Shown here in pieces: positions 1 through 8,226 of a stretch of DNA of 39,567 nucleotides (position 1 is its first letter; every line of letters starts with the position of its first letter). The translations under genes were made by a program, and so were the position numbers. Source of the DNA: a virus; IMG/VR virus record IMGVR_UViG_3300009104_002189, positions 1 to 39,567 of that record, one strand, 5' to 3'. The notes below the pieces were generated by a model. That model searched no databases, was not told the origin of the DNA, and worked only from the letters and a program-made list of their open reading frames with translations.

Positions 1-996
1 ACTCTAAATGAATCAGTATTAAAATCTGATCCACCAATATCTAAACACGGAACAGAATTAAATATGTTAGTAAAAGGTGTAGAACTACCTAAATATTCTA
101 TTGATACAGATACAGTTTTTGCGTATAATAAAAAAAGAAAAATTCAAAAAAAAATTCAATATGATCCTATAAGCATTGTATTCCATGATGATAATTATGG
201 TGTAACAACTGCTATGTGGGAATCATATTATAGATATTATTTTAAAGATGGTAATTATGGAGCTCTTGATAATGCAGGAAATCCTGACTCAGGTGTGCCT
301 AGACAATTTAATAGAACAGCAGGTGGCCCATATAATAGAGGAAATACATATTTGTCATCTGATCATAATAGATATAGATTTGGTTTAGATGCTGGATCTT
401 TTGATCCGTTCTTTCGTAGTATTCAAATTTATCAAATGGCTAGAAAAACATTTACTTGTTTTACAATAGTTAATCCTGTAATTTCTGGTTGGACGCATGA
501 TTCAATGCAAAATGAAGAAACTGGTCCAGTAACAAATCAAATGACTATAGAATATGAAACTGTATTTTATAGTAGAGGTAGAGTAGTTAAAGGTAGTGCA
601 CCTAAAGGATTTGCTTTAGAACACTATGATAAAACACCTAGTCCTAATTCTTTAAGTGGTGGAGGAACTACAAGTGTATTTGGTCAAGGAGGAATATTAA
701 GTGGATTATTTAATGATGGTTCAGGTCCTCATACATACATAGGTAGTCAATTAGGAGCTGGCGGCGGTAAAATGACTTTAGGGTCTATAATAAGAACTGC
801 CAACAGAATTAAAAATGCTAAAAATTTAACTAAAGGTGGATTAATACAAGAAGGTGTTAATATATTAACAGGAGCAATAGGTAAAATAGGCGGGACTTCA
901 GATTCTTCTTATGGTGTTGCTAATACTGTTATTGGTAGAACAGCTTCTAATGTTAGAGGTGGAGTAGTTAAAGCAATTAAAGGAATAAGCAAATAA
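1..996 (+). CDS. Tail-tube-like baseplate protein (T4 gp54/gp48 class), 5' end outside window
   Basis: The reading frame is open from base 1 with no stop before the first Met at 64, so the gene starts left of the window; 331 residues are visible. After about 22 residues comes LVKGVELPKYSIDT, then a polar beta-rich stretch with ISIVFHDDNYG and YYRYYFKDGN. I associate this pattern with the tail-tube fold shared by T4 gp19, gp48 and gp54 and with marine T4-like baseplate proteins. The last ~130 residues are rich in Gly, Ser and Thr and look like a flexible extension. gp54 and gp48 cap the baseplate hub and nucleate tube assembly. Downstream genes are head-completion and packaging genes, which fits a late structural operon. 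The next gene overlaps its stop by one base. The structural class is fairly secure; the choice between gp54 and gp48 is inferred from length and neighbourhood only. Confidence 0.6.
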   Translation, partial: TLNESVLKSDPPISKHGTELNMLVKGVELPKYSIDTDTVFAYNKKRKIQKKIQYDPISIVFHDDNYGVTTAMWESYYRYYFKDGNYGALDNAGNPDSGVPRQFNRTAGGPYNRGNTYLSSDHNRYRFGLDAGSFDPFFRSIQIYQMARKTFTCFTIVNPVISGWTHDSMQNEETGPVTNQMTIEYETVFYSRGRVVKGSAPKGFALEHYDKTPSPNSLSGGGTTSVFGQGGILSGLFNDGSGPHTYIGSQLGAGGGKMTLGSIIRTANRIKNAKNLTKGGLIQEGVNILTGAIGKIGGTSDSSYGVANTVIGRTASNVRGGVVKAIKGISK

Positions 997-1364
997 TGTC
1001 ACAAAATATACCAAGTACAACAGAAAATAATTCGGAAACAAATGTAAAAGAATTTTTTAATCAATTTTTTACAGAAACTATAACGTTTCCTAGTAGTCAA
1101 GTAGATGCAGTTGTTGGATTTTTCGAATCAAGAGGATTTGATAAAGTTGCTAGTATAAGCACAGCTACAATTTTATTACAACAAGCAAAATTAGATAATG
1201 TAAATGTATTTCAATTAATTGATACATTAAAAGGATTAAAATCAGCTAATTTAAGTTACATGGTAACTGAAGTATTAAATCATAATAGATCAAAAATTTC
1301 TTCTTTAGGTTATAAAATAACCGATTCAAATGAGGCCACTCAAAAAAGAAATATAGTGGTGTAG
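996..1364 (+). CDS. Conserved small protein of marine T4-like phages, unknown function
   Basis: A 122-residue protein whose start overlaps the preceding stop (TAATG), so translation is probably coupled. After a Ser/Asn/Thr-rich N-terminus (1-17) it becomes helical: NVKEFFNQFF, then FESRGFDKVASISTATILL, then a DNVNVFQLIDTLKGL segment. It ends in a polar tail. There is no signal peptide, membrane segment or catalytic motif. Similar proteins, with the FFES-RGF and QAKLDNVNVF elements, are known to me from cyanophage genomes just upstream of gene 4. Position between a baseplate gene and gp4 suggests a late virion or assembly role, but no activity is evident. Confidence 0.7.
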   Translation: MSQNIPSTTENNSETNVKEFFNQFFTETITFPSSQVDAVVGFFESRGFDKVASISTATILLQQAKLDNVNVFQLIDTLKGLKSANLSYMVTEVLNHNRSKISSLGYKITDSNEATQKRNIVV

Positions 1365-1367
1365 TCC

Positions 1368-1805
1368 ATGAAGCGTTATCTAAATGGCAAATTCACTCCT
1401 AAGAATCCTGGCAAATACATAGGTAATAGATCTCCTTTATATAGATCAAGTTGGGAATTCGCTTTCATGAGATTCTGTGATGAAAGTCCTAGTATTAGTA
1501 AATGGGCCAATGAAGCAATTAAAATTCCTTACAAACATCCTTTCACAGGAAAGTTTTCAATTTATGTTCCTGATTTCTTTATAGCATACACAGATAAAAA
1601 AGGAAAAAGCCACGCAGAAGTTATAGAAATTAAACCTGAAAATCAAACTAAAAAAGAAAGTATAGGTGAAAGTAGAACTAACAAAATACACTATGTAGTC
1701 AATCAAGCCAAATGGGGTTCCGCTATAGCATGGTGTAAAAACAAAGGTTTTAGATTTAGAGTTGTTAATGAAAAAGACCTTTTCCATACTGGAAGACGCG
1801 GATAA
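1368..1805 (+). CDS. 4: Head completion protein gp4 (TnsA/PD-(D/E)XK nuclease fold)
   Basis: A 145-residue homologue of T4 gp4 (150 aa), which acts late in head maturation on DNA-filled heads before tail joining. It shares the gp4 opening pattern: a basic N-terminus with KFTPKNPGKY, then YRSSWEFAFMRF (T4 has YRSNWEKFFFEW), and ISKWANEAIKIPY. The nuclease-like residues are E30, the PD at 68-69 (YVPDFF) and the E-x-K at 87-89 (EVIEIKPE), which match a PD-(D/E)XK/TnsA-type core. The C-terminal NQAKWGSAIAWCKNKGFRFRVV also parallels T4. It lies three bases after the previous gene and precedes the terminase genes. Family assignment is confident; nuclease activity is inferred from the motif. Confidence 0.9.
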   Translation: MKRYLNGKFTPKNPGKYIGNRSPLYRSSWEFAFMRFCDESPSISKWANEAIKIPYKHPFTGKFSIYVPDFFIAYTDKKGKSHAEVIEIKPENQTKKESIGESRTNKIHYVVNQAKWGSAIAWCKNKGFRFRVVNEKDLFHTGRRG

Positions 1806-1812
1806 TATTCTA

Positions 1813-1820
1813 AATAAATA
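1813..1820 (+). promoter_or_regulatory. T4-type late promoter before gp16
   Basis: AATAAATA, close to the T4 late consensus TATAAATA recognised by gp55-class sigma. With T4 spacing (+1 six bases past the box) transcription would begin near 1826, leaving a leader of about 10 nt before the gp16 ATG. No Shine-Dalgarno sequence is visible. An overlapping CTAAATAA at 1810 could serve equally. Confidence 0.55.
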
Positions 1821-1835
1821 TAGTAGCATATAATT

Positions 1836-2342
1836 ATGACCAAAAAATTAGAAGAATTACTAAACTTACCTGAATCTCAAGAAATAGTAGATGAAGAAAA
1901 AGCTAAAGAAGTTAAAGCTGACGTTAAAAAAGTAAAAATTGAAGACCACGAATCTACTAAAAGAGATATAGCAGAATTGGATAAAATAACAGCCGCTTTA
2001 CCTCAAGTAAAAGGATTAGGAGATATGTCTGATACAGAGGTAAATGATATTAGTTCCAAAGCCATTGACGCATATGAAGATTTAATGGACTTAGGTATGA
2101 ACGTAGAAAGCAGGTACTCTTCTAGAGTATTTGAAGTAGCTGGACAAATGCTTAAAACAGCCCTAGATGCCAGGGTAGCTAAAATAGATAAGAAGCTTAA
2201 AATGGTCGATTTACAGCTAAAGAAACAAAAGCAAGACTCTAAACAGGGTGTTGATGACACTACTAACATAGTACAGGGCGAAGGATACGTCATTACTGAC
2301 CGGAACAGTTTACTCGAGAAGTTGAAGAAACTGGCTAAATAA
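1836..2342 (+). CDS. 16: Terminase small subunit gp16
   Basis: A 168-residue protein of the length of T4 gp16 (164 aa), the small terminase that forms a ring, recognises DNA for packaging and stimulates gp17 ATPase. The N-terminus KKLEELLNLPES resembles the T4 'LLDI/LLNLP' opening. A long central helical region (about 85-140) has SRVFEVAGQMLKTALDAR and KIDKKLKMVDLQLKKQ, matching the coiled-coil oligomerisation core of gp16. The C-terminal tail has TNIVQGEGYVITDR followed by LLEKLKK, comparable to the T4 region that contacts gp17. It follows gp4 and a late promoter. Unlike T4, gp17 is not directly adjacent: two genes intervene. Confidence 0.85.
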   Translation: MTKKLEELLNLPESQEIVDEEKAKEVKADVKKVKIEDHESTKRDIAELDKITAALPQVKGLGDMSDTEVNDISSKAIDAYEDLMDLGMNVESRYSSRVFEVAGQMLKTALDARVAKIDKKLKMVDLQLKKQKQDSKQGVDDTTNIVQGEGYVITDRNSLLEKLKKLAK

Positions 2343-2893
2343 TGCATATGGACAAAAGTTTTAAAGAATATCTAGCTGAAAGTAAAAGAACTTACAATTT
2401 CAAAGTAGGTTTAGCAGGTATGTTAGCAGATGATACAGCTGACAAACTTGAATCAGCTATGCAGAAATATAGTGTAGTTAAAATGAGTAATGGCAAAAAA
2501 ACGCCTATTCAGAAAAAAGCATTAGATTTTCCTGCATTAGAAAATACAGAAGTTACATATTTTGATATTGAAGTTGAATATCCAACAACTACTTCTGTAC
2601 TTGAAGAATATTTAAAACATACATTAGGTTTAGCTGAAAATCATATAGTAGTTAGAAAACCTGGTGACCCTTTAGTTGCTCAACAAGAAGAGCCAAAAGA
2701 AGGTGACGGAAAAGCTAATTTAGAAAGTGAATATCCTAAAGCTGATCCTAAAGCACAAAAAACAGCAGGTACTTCTAGAGTAATGGAATTACTTAAAGAA
2801 TTAGAAAAAGTTAGAAAAGATAGAGAGGCTCCTGATGCCGCTAAAGATGTTAAAACTAATCCAGAAGGCGACAAAGGAATAATGGAGAGATAA
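2342..2893 (+). CDS. Conserved protein with N-terminus like a T4 capsid-targeting sequence
   Basis: A 183-residue protein; its ATG overlaps the gp16 stop (TAATG), with an alternative ATG at 2348. Residues 3-13 read MDKSFKEYLAE, strikingly like the capsid-targeting sequence of T4 internal proteins (MKTYQEFIAEA). It ends in L-x-E, the cleavage consensus of the gp21 prohead protease. Residues 17-110 form an alternating alpha/beta domain (YNFKVGLAGM, LESAMQKYSVVKM, EVTYFDIEVEYP, TTTSVLEEYLKHTLG), possibly ferredoxin-like. The C-terminal third is charged and low-complexity. I recall homologues at this site in marine T4-like phages. The capsid-internal role is inference. Confidence 0.7.
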   Translation: MHMDKSFKEYLAESKRTYNFKVGLAGMLADDTADKLESAMQKYSVVKMSNGKKTPIQKKALDFPALENTEVTYFDIEVEYPTTTSVLEEYLKHTLGLAENHIVVRKPGDPLVAQQEEPKEGDGKANLESEYPKADPKAQKTAGTSRVMELLKELEKVRKDREAPDAAKDVKTNPEGDKGIMER

Positions 2894-2894
2894 G

Positions 2895-3371
2895 ATGGAT
2901 ATTAGAGATTTTATAGGTAAAGTAGACAAGATTCAAAGCAAAGAAGAAAACAGAAAAGAAGCTAACAAAGAAACTTTAAAAGAAGCAGTTCAGTTTTCTA
3001 TGGTTGGTGACAATCTTGATGATATCCAAAACTTCTTACAAATTTTTAAAAATGCAGGAGTACAAGCACCAAAAATGGATGCCGCTACTACTACACAAGA
3101 CGTAGAAGATATATTACAACCTGATGCCGAAGCTACAGAAGAAACTAAAGATGAAGTACCTGGTAAAGCAAGTACTACACCTGACCCAGAAGTTAAAGAT
3201 ACTAACTTTATGACAAAGGATATAGCAGGCGGTATTAATAAAGCTAAAAAAACTTATCCTAAAGTGTCATCTGGTGACAATCCAATGGCTATGGAACAAG
3301 AAACTGTTGATTTTGTTGCAAAAGTTAAAGAAGATATAGCAAGTCAATACAAAGAATACAAAGCAAAGTAG
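2895..3371 (+). CDS. Acidic conserved protein between gp16 and gp17
   Basis: A 158-residue acidic protein one base after the previous gene, with a good ribosome site (GGAGAG) ahead of ATG. An N-terminal helix (DIRDFIGKVDKIQ) is followed by a charged stretch, then a conserved-looking SMVGDNLDDIQNFLQIFKNA (34-53), a Glu/Thr/Pro-rich linker (about 70-105) and a C-terminal helix ending in KEDIASQYKEYKAK. There is no membrane segment or enzyme motif. Its size, acidity and location in the packaging operon would suit a minor internal, scaffold-like or packaging accessory protein, but I do not recognise a characterised family. Confidence 0.65.
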   Translation: MDIRDFIGKVDKIQSKEENRKEANKETLKEAVQFSMVGDNLDDIQNFLQIFKNAGVQAPKMDAATTTQDVEDILQPDAEATEETKDEVPGKASTTPDPEVKDTNFMTKDIAGGINKAKKTYPKVSSGDNPMAMEQETVDFVAKVKEDIASQYKEYKAK

Positions 3372-3403
3372 TTTTCAAAACATTTTCCACCCCCCAGTTT
3401 ACT

Positions 3404-3411
3404 ACTAAATA
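3404..3411 (+). promoter_or_regulatory. T4-type late promoter directly before gp17
   Basis: ACTAAATA, a variant of the late box. With T4 spacing +1 falls at about 3417, the A of the gp17 start codon, so the message would be leaderless. Just upstream lies a C-rich patch (CCACCCCCC). No Shine-Dalgarno is present between box and ATG. Confidence 0.5.
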
Positions 3412-3416
3412 TTAGT

Positions 3417-5009
3417 ATGTCAATGAAAAGTTTAGATGGTGTACTAACCAAAAAAGCACACCTTAAGGAAAGATTTACAGAGGATCAACTAACAGATCTG
3501 ACTAAATGTACAAATCCAGATAATGGTTTTGAACATTTTGCTAAAAATTATTTTCATATCCAACATCCTGTACAGGGTAAATTATTATTCAAACCTTATG
3601 AATATCAATCTAGACTTTTAAACAGTTATCATAATTATAGATTTAATATTAATATGCTACCACGACAAAGTGGAAAAACTACTTCAGCGGCTTGTTATCT
3701 ATTATGGTATGCAATGTTTCATCCAGACCAAGTTGTATTAATTGCCGCACACAAATTTGCTGGTGCCCAAGAAATTATGCAACGTATTCGTTATGGATAT
3801 GAATTATGTCCTGATCATATTAGAGCAGGTGTAATAAACTATAATAAAGGTTCTATGGAATTTGAAAATGGAAGTAGAATAGTTAGCACAACAACTACTA
3901 CAAATACTGGAAGAGGTATGGCGATATCATTATTATATTGTGATGAGTTTGCTTTCGTAAATGCCGGTATTGCCAGAGAATTTTGGACTTCTATTTCTCC
4001 TACACTAGCAACAGGAGGTAAAGCAATAGTTACATCAACTCCTAATTCAGATGAAGATATGTTTGCAACTTTATGGAAACAATCTCAAGATAAATTTGAT
4101 GAACACGGTAATGAAGCAGAACTTGGATCAAATGGCTTTCATGGTTATACTTGTTTGTGGAACGAACATCCAGATCGAGATGAAGAATGGAAGCAGGCAG
4201 AATTAAGTAGAATAGGTGAAGAAAGATTTAGACGAGAATATGGTTGTGAGTTTTTAGTTTATGATGAAACTTTAATTAATAGTATTTTCTTATCAACGTT
4301 AGATGGAAAAGAACCTATAATGAATATGGGACAAACACGTTGGTATGAAAAAATTAATTCAGAAAGTATTTACGTAATAGCATTAGATCCTGCAATGGGT
4401 ACCGGTGGAGACAATGCCGCAATACAAGTTTATGAATTACCAAGTTACAAACAAGTAGGCGAATGGAAACATAATATGACTGGTATACCACAACAAGTTA
4501 GAATTCTAAAAGACATATCAACTTACATTAAAGATGAATCAGGAAATCCTAATGGTTCAAATATATATTGGAGTGTAGAAAATAATACAATAGGTGAGTC
4601 AGCATTATTAGTAATTCAAGACTTTGGTGAGGATTCTATACCCGGTATGTTTGTAAACGAACCTATTAGAAAAGGTCATATTAGAAAATTTAGAAAAGGT
4701 TTTAATACAACTCATAAAACTAAAATAAGTGCCTGTGCAAGATTAAAATCAATGATAGAAAGAAACAAAATGACAATTCATAGTAAACCTCTAATTAGTG
4801 AACTTAAATCATATGTGGCATCGGGTTCCTCTTATAGAGCTAAAACAGGTGAAAAAGATGACCTAGTTAGTGCATCTTTATTAGCTATGAGGATCATACA
4901 AGTATTAAAAGACTGGGATCCTAAAGTATATACGTCATTTAGCCAGGCAGATGAAGATACAACAGAAAGAGTTATACCACTACCAGTGTTCGCAAGTTAC
5001 ACAGGGTAG
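3417..5009 (+). CDS. 17: Terminase large subunit gp17
   Basis: The packaging motor ATPase and headful nuclease, 530 residues (T4 gp17 is 610 aa; the N-terminus is shorter here). The ATPase domain has Walker A LPRQSGKTT at 81-89 and Walker B SLLYCDEFAF with Asp-Glu at 176-177, followed by the coupling motif VTSTPN (205-210). The C-terminal RNase H-like nuclease has ALDPAMGTGGDNAA with D324, VENN with E388 and EKDDLVSAS with D481/D482, the counterparts of T4 D401, E458 and D542. It docks at the portal with gp16. A second ATG at 3423 is possible, but the late box at 3404-3411 fits 3417. All catalytic positions are present, so the gene should be functional. Confidence 0.97.
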   Translation: MSMKSLDGVLTKKAHLKERFTEDQLTDLTKCTNPDNGFEHFAKNYFHIQHPVQGKLLFKPYEYQSRLLNSYHNYRFNINMLPRQSGKTTSAACYLLWYAMFHPDQVVLIAAHKFAGAQEIMQRIRYGYELCPDHIRAGVINYNKGSMEFENGSRIVSTTTTTNTGRGMAISLLYCDEFAFVNAGIAREFWTSISPTLATGGKAIVTSTPNSDEDMFATLWKQSQDKFDEHGNEAELGSNGFHGYTCLWNEHPDRDEEWKQAELSRIGEERFRREYGCEFLVYDETLINSIFLSTLDGKEPIMNMGQTRWYEKINSESIYVIALDPAMGTGGDNAAIQVYELPSYKQVGEWKHNMTGIPQQVRILKDISTYIKDESGNPNGSNIYWSVENNTIGESALLVIQDFGEDSIPGMFVNEPIRKGHIRKFRKGFNTTHKTKISACARLKSMIERNKMTIHSKPLISELKSYVASGSSYRAKTGEKDDLVSASLLAMRIIQVLKDWDPKVYTSFSQADEDTTERVIPLPVFASYTG

Positions 5010-5016
5010 ATAAATA
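5009..5016 (+). promoter_or_regulatory. T4-type late promoter before the 692-aa gene
   Basis: GATAAATA, one mismatch from the T4 late consensus, beginning at the last base of the gp17 stop codon. Expected +1 is about 5022, three bases before the ATG at 5025, with no Shine-Dalgarno. Confidence 0.6.
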
Positions 5017-5024
5017 CAAGATAT

Positions 5025-7103
5025 ATGAACACAAGAGCAGTTGCAAACGATTTATTCGCTAAAATTAGGGGACGATTTCCAGCAGTCACTTTGGGTAATG
5101 ACGCAGGAGAAGTTACTAGTAATCCCGAAGAAGCACGGTATTTTGACTTCGATTTTCAAGAAGCTGGAAAGCAACTAGGAAAGGTAAGTATTAGTATAGA
5201 CGACAAAGATGGTCTAGTAGTACTACACAATACGGATTTTATAGAGGATGCCGATAGTGGAGTAAAGCATAAGTGGTTTGAATTTCTTAAAGAATTAAGA
5301 AATTTTGCTAAATCAAGAATGCTTAATTTTGATACAAGGGATATTACTAAAAGCAACCTTGAAAAACGAGACTATCAATATTTGAGTCAAACACGTCAAG
5401 ATGGCGAGGAAAAAAGAATGAGTGAATCTAATATATACGGAACTACAAAAACTAGTTTTCAACCTATTGGAAATGCACGTTTAGTTATTAAACACTCTGC
5501 TCCAATAGATATGTCTGTTGGTGCTAACAGATCTCGAAGAATAGAATCTTTATTCATAGAAAGTCCTAAAGGAGAAAGATTTAGATATCCTCTTAAACAT
5601 CTTAACGGTGCAAGAGCAATGGCTCAACATATTTCCAATGGCGGTGTTCCATATGATGATTTTGGAAAACATATAGCAGGATTAAGTGAAGAACTTTCAA
5701 AACTAAAACAATTTAAAACATATATTAATCGTTCAGCTGTGATGGCAGAAGGTCTTAAAAGTTATCTATCTATTGTAGATGAAAGAGTAGAAGAAATTAA
5801 AAGTACCTGCCAAAAATTACAAAGAAATTCATATTATTCAGAAGCAATTAAAGATTATAAAACAACAGAAGTTAAAGAAGTTCCTGAAGAAATTAAACAA
5901 AATTGGATAGATGAATTAACAATTAAAACTTTCAAAGAAGAATTAAAAGACGTATTTCCTTACATTTATAATTTAGTTTCAGAAAAAACAACAGCAAAAG
6001 AAGTTACACCAGAAGACTTTGATGAAGCAGGAGGCTTTCAAGGAGAAACAGAACCTCATATGCTTCAGTATGATTTAGCAGGTGACTTTGATCAAGAAAA
6101 TGGTGTATCGGACGAACACGCAAAAGAAATTGAAGCCAAATTAGCTGATGCTGGTATTACAGCAGAAGTTCATCCAGACGAAATGCGTTATCAAGGAATT
6201 CATATTCATACATTAGCATCTGCAGAAGAAGTAGAAAAAGTATTAGCTGGAATGATTGAACATATTGCTGACATAGAAGATTTTGAACAAGCATTGAATA
6301 CTATTGTAGGCGAAGCAGAAAATGGTTTATTTTCATCTGATCCTGAAGAAGCTAAACAATCTTTGACAAAATTAAATAATTTAATGGACAAACATTTCCC
6401 TGCAGGAGTAAATGGTGTTAATGGTTTAGAAAGTTTACAAGGTATTATCGACGATAAAGAATTAAACGATCAAATAGTGTCAATGGGTAAAGAAGATAGT
6501 GATGCTTGTATAAGAGGCACAATAATGAATTATATTAAAAGCAAAAGACCAGATTTAGCTCAAAGCATCAATGTAGGTGATATGAAACCAGAAGGCGAAA
6601 CATTTACTTGGGAAAATATTAAACCTTATGTGTCAATGTACAAAGGTGATGACGGAAAAACAGTTTATGATGTTTTAGACAAAGATAGTAAGTCTGTATT
6701 CCAATCAAATAAAGCCAAAGAAGCAATGGCATATTTGAAAAAGAATTTTGACGCATTAAGAAAAGGTGAAATGAAACCAGAAATGCCAGCAGGTTGGGAA
6801 GATGATTCCGGTAATGTTTCTATAATGAAAGGACCAGATGGCAAAATTAGTTTAGAACCAAAAGCTGAACCAGGTAAAGAAGAAGAACCAGAACTTGATG
6901 ATCCAAAAAATTTAGCTGAATTTATTAAAAGTCATTTTGATTATACAACTAACAATTTTCCAAAAGGTGAAACAGGTCTTTTAACAGCAGTTGAAAAAAG
7001 ATTTGGTGAAAAACACGTAAGAACTGCTGAAGCTATTATCCAAAAATTAATGACGGGCCAAGATAAGCAAATTAATAGAATAAAAAAATTGGCTGGCGTT
7101 TAA
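5025..7103 (+). CDS. Large conserved late protein (692 aa), probably virion-associated
   Basis: A 692-residue acidic, soluble protein with no signal peptide or membrane helix. The N-terminal ~230 residues are mixed alpha/beta (ISIDDKDGLVVLHNTDF, FEFLKELRNFAKSRML, RYPLKHLNGARAMAQHI). The middle (about 235-325) is helical. From about 330 it contains acidic segments with GGFQGETEPH and GLFSSDPEEAKQSL. Near the C-terminus are FIKSHFDYTTNNFPKGETG and HVRTAEAIIQKLMTG. I recognise the general type as a protein found next to gp17 in marine T4-like phages, but know no biochemical function. The strong late box suggests late expression and a structural or internal role. Alternatives such as a packaging accessory cannot be excluded. 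Confidence 0.7.
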   Translation: MNTRAVANDLFAKIRGRFPAVTLGNDAGEVTSNPEEARYFDFDFQEAGKQLGKVSISIDDKDGLVVLHNTDFIEDADSGVKHKWFEFLKELRNFAKSRMLNFDTRDITKSNLEKRDYQYLSQTRQDGEEKRMSESNIYGTTKTSFQPIGNARLVIKHSAPIDMSVGANRSRRIESLFIESPKGERFRYPLKHLNGARAMAQHISNGGVPYDDFGKHIAGLSEELSKLKQFKTYINRSAVMAEGLKSYLSIVDERVEEIKSTCQKLQRNSYYSEAIKDYKTTEVKEVPEEIKQNWIDELTIKTFKEELKDVFPYIYNLVSEKTTAKEVTPEDFDEAGGFQGETEPHMLQYDLAGDFDQENGVSDEHAKEIEAKLADAGITAEVHPDEMRYQGIHIHTLASAEEVEKVLAGMIEHIADIEDFEQALNTIVGEAENGLFSSDPEEAKQSLTKLNNLMDKHFPAGVNGVNGLESLQGIIDDKELNDQIVSMGKEDSDACIRGTIMNYIKSKRPDLAQSINVGDMKPEGETFTWENIKPYVSMYKGDDGKTVYDVLDKDSKSVFQSNKAKEAMAYLKKNFDALRKGEMKPEMPAGWEDDSGNVSIMKGPDGKISLEPKAEPGKEEEPELDDPKNLAEFIKSHFDYTTNNFPKGETGLLTAVEKRFGEKHVRTAEAIIQKLMTGQDKQINRIKKLAGV

Positions 7104-7130
7104 TCCTAAAATCATATCCAAAAAAAATAC

Positions 7131-7187
7131 TTGACTAAATATTAGAGTTAATATAGTATTGACATTATGTTTGTCTTGTGCTACATT
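7131..7187 (+). promoter_or_regulatory. Promoter region of gene 32 (sigma70-like plus overlapping late-like box)
   Basis: TTGACA at 7159-7164, a 17-bp spacer and TACATT at 7182-7187 form a good sigma70-type promoter; transcription would start near 7194. A second TTGACT (7131-7136) has TAGTAT 17 bp later. ACTAAATA at 7134-7141 matches the late-type box used elsewhere in the window. Unlike most genes here, gene 32 has a real leader with a strong Shine-Dalgarno AGGAGG at 7221-7226, eight bases before the ATG. This suits a protein needed in large amounts and, in T4, regulated translationally. Confidence 0.65.
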
Positions 7188-7234
7188 AACAATAAGGCAC
7201 AATTAACAAAGGCTAAAAATAGGAGGCTTATATT

Positions 7235-8182
7235 ATGGCAACATTAGCAGACATTCGTGCAAAACTTAAAGAACAAGAAGCACGACAAGGCGGCGGAAGC
7301 CGATCAGGCGGAGACAACGCCATTTTTCCATTTTGGAATCTGAAAGAAGGAGAGCAGGCAACTGTTCGTTTCTTGCCGGATGGAAATAAAGAAAACACTT
7401 TTTTCTGGAAGGAACGTTTAATGATTAAACTACCTTTCCAAGGCATAAAAAGTGAAACAGACTCTAAACCGGTACAGGTACAAGTTCCATGTATGGAAAT
7501 GTATGGAGAATCTTGTCCTATACTATCAGAAGTTAGAGGATGGTTTAAAGATCCCAAGTTAGAGGATATGGGAAGAAAATATTGGAAGAAAAGATCTTAT
7601 ATCTTTCAAGGTTTTGTTGGAACAAATCCTTTAAATGAGGAAACTACACCAGAAAATCCAATTAGAAGATTTATAATTGGACCACAAATTTTCCAAATTA
7701 TCAAAGGTGCATTAATGGACCCAGACATGGAAGATTTGCCAACGGATTCAGTAAACGGTGTTGATTTTAGAATAATCAAAACTAGCAAAGGTGGCTATGC
7801 AGATTATTCAACTTCGACTTGGTCAAGAAAATCAAGACCACTTTCTGAAGAAGAAAATAAAGCAGTTGAACAACATAGTTTGTGGAACTTGAGCGACTTT
7901 CTTCCAAAGAAACCATCTGAAGTAGACGTTAAAGTAATCAAAGAAATGTTTGAAGCATCTGTGGATGGCGAAGCATATGACCAAGAAAAATATGGTCAAT
8001 ACTTTAGACCAGCAGGTATTAGTGCAAGAACAGGTGATCCAGTAGCAACGCCAAAAGCGACTACACCAGAACCTAAAAAAAGTACGGTTCAGGAAACACC
8101 TAAGTCTAATGCTGATACTAATAAACAGAATAGTAAGGCTGAAGACATTTTAGCGATGATTAGAGCAAGACAACAAAAGTAA
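7235..8182 (+). CDS. 32: Single-stranded DNA-binding protein gp32
   Basis: A 315-residue homologue of T4 gp32 (301 aa), which coats ssDNA in replication, recombination and repair. The N-terminus MATLADIRAKLKEQEA is the cooperativity domain. The OB-fold core opens with AIFPFWNLKEGEQATVRFLP, and GRKYWKKRSYIFQGFV and STSTWSRKSRPLSEEE are typical of the marine T4-like form. T4 uses H64, C77, C87 and C90 to bind zinc; here only C86 and C94 remain, without a CxxC, so the zinc site seems incomplete. The C-terminus is a Thr/Lys/Asn linker ending in EDILAMIRARQQK rather than the strongly acidic T4 tail. It heads a recombination cluster with uvsX and uvsY. Confidence 0.95.
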   Translation: MATLADIRAKLKEQEARQGGGSRSGGDNAIFPFWNLKEGEQATVRFLPDGNKENTFFWKERLMIKLPFQGIKSETDSKPVQVQVPCMEMYGESCPILSEVRGWFKDPKLEDMGRKYWKKRSYIFQGFVGTNPLNEETTPENPIRRFIIGPQIFQIIKGALMDPDMEDLPTDSVNGVDFRIIKTSKGGYADYSTSTWSRKSRPLSEEENKAVEQHSLWNLSDFLPKKPSEVDVKVIKEMFEASVDGEAYDQEKYGQYFRPAGISARTGDPVATPKATTPEPKKSTVQETPKSNADTNKQNSKAEDILAMIRARQQK

Positions 8183-8191
8183 CTTAATTAA

Positions 8192-8218
8192 TATGGTGGG
8201 GGCTAGTTCCCCACTATA
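8192..8218 (+). terminator. Strong stem-loop after gene 32
   Basis: TATGGTGGGG, a 7-nt loop and CCCCACTATA form a 10-bp stem with one G-U pair, 10 bases after the gene 32 stop. It is not followed by a T-run, so it is not a classical Rho-independent terminator. It may be a partial terminator or a 3' stabilising or processing structure that separates abundant gene 32 mRNA from uvsX. The stem is clear; the function is inferred. Confidence 0.55.
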
Positions 8219-8226
8219 GAAATATT

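Noticed and set aside
1557-1829. Long antisense frames over clear plus-strand genes
   Set aside because: They lie opposite confidently identified genes (such as gp4) and have Phe/Ser/Ile-rich low-complexity products typical of AT-rich antisense frames.
3371-3381. Perfect GTTTTCAAAAC palindrome before gp17
   Set aside because: Eleven bases of AT-rich inverted repeat is expected by chance; no conserved context.
6310-7980. Further GCGAAGC heptamers (near 6311 and 7967)
   Set aside because: They encode Gly-Glu-Ala codons and lack flanking complementary bases, so no extended hairpin forms.
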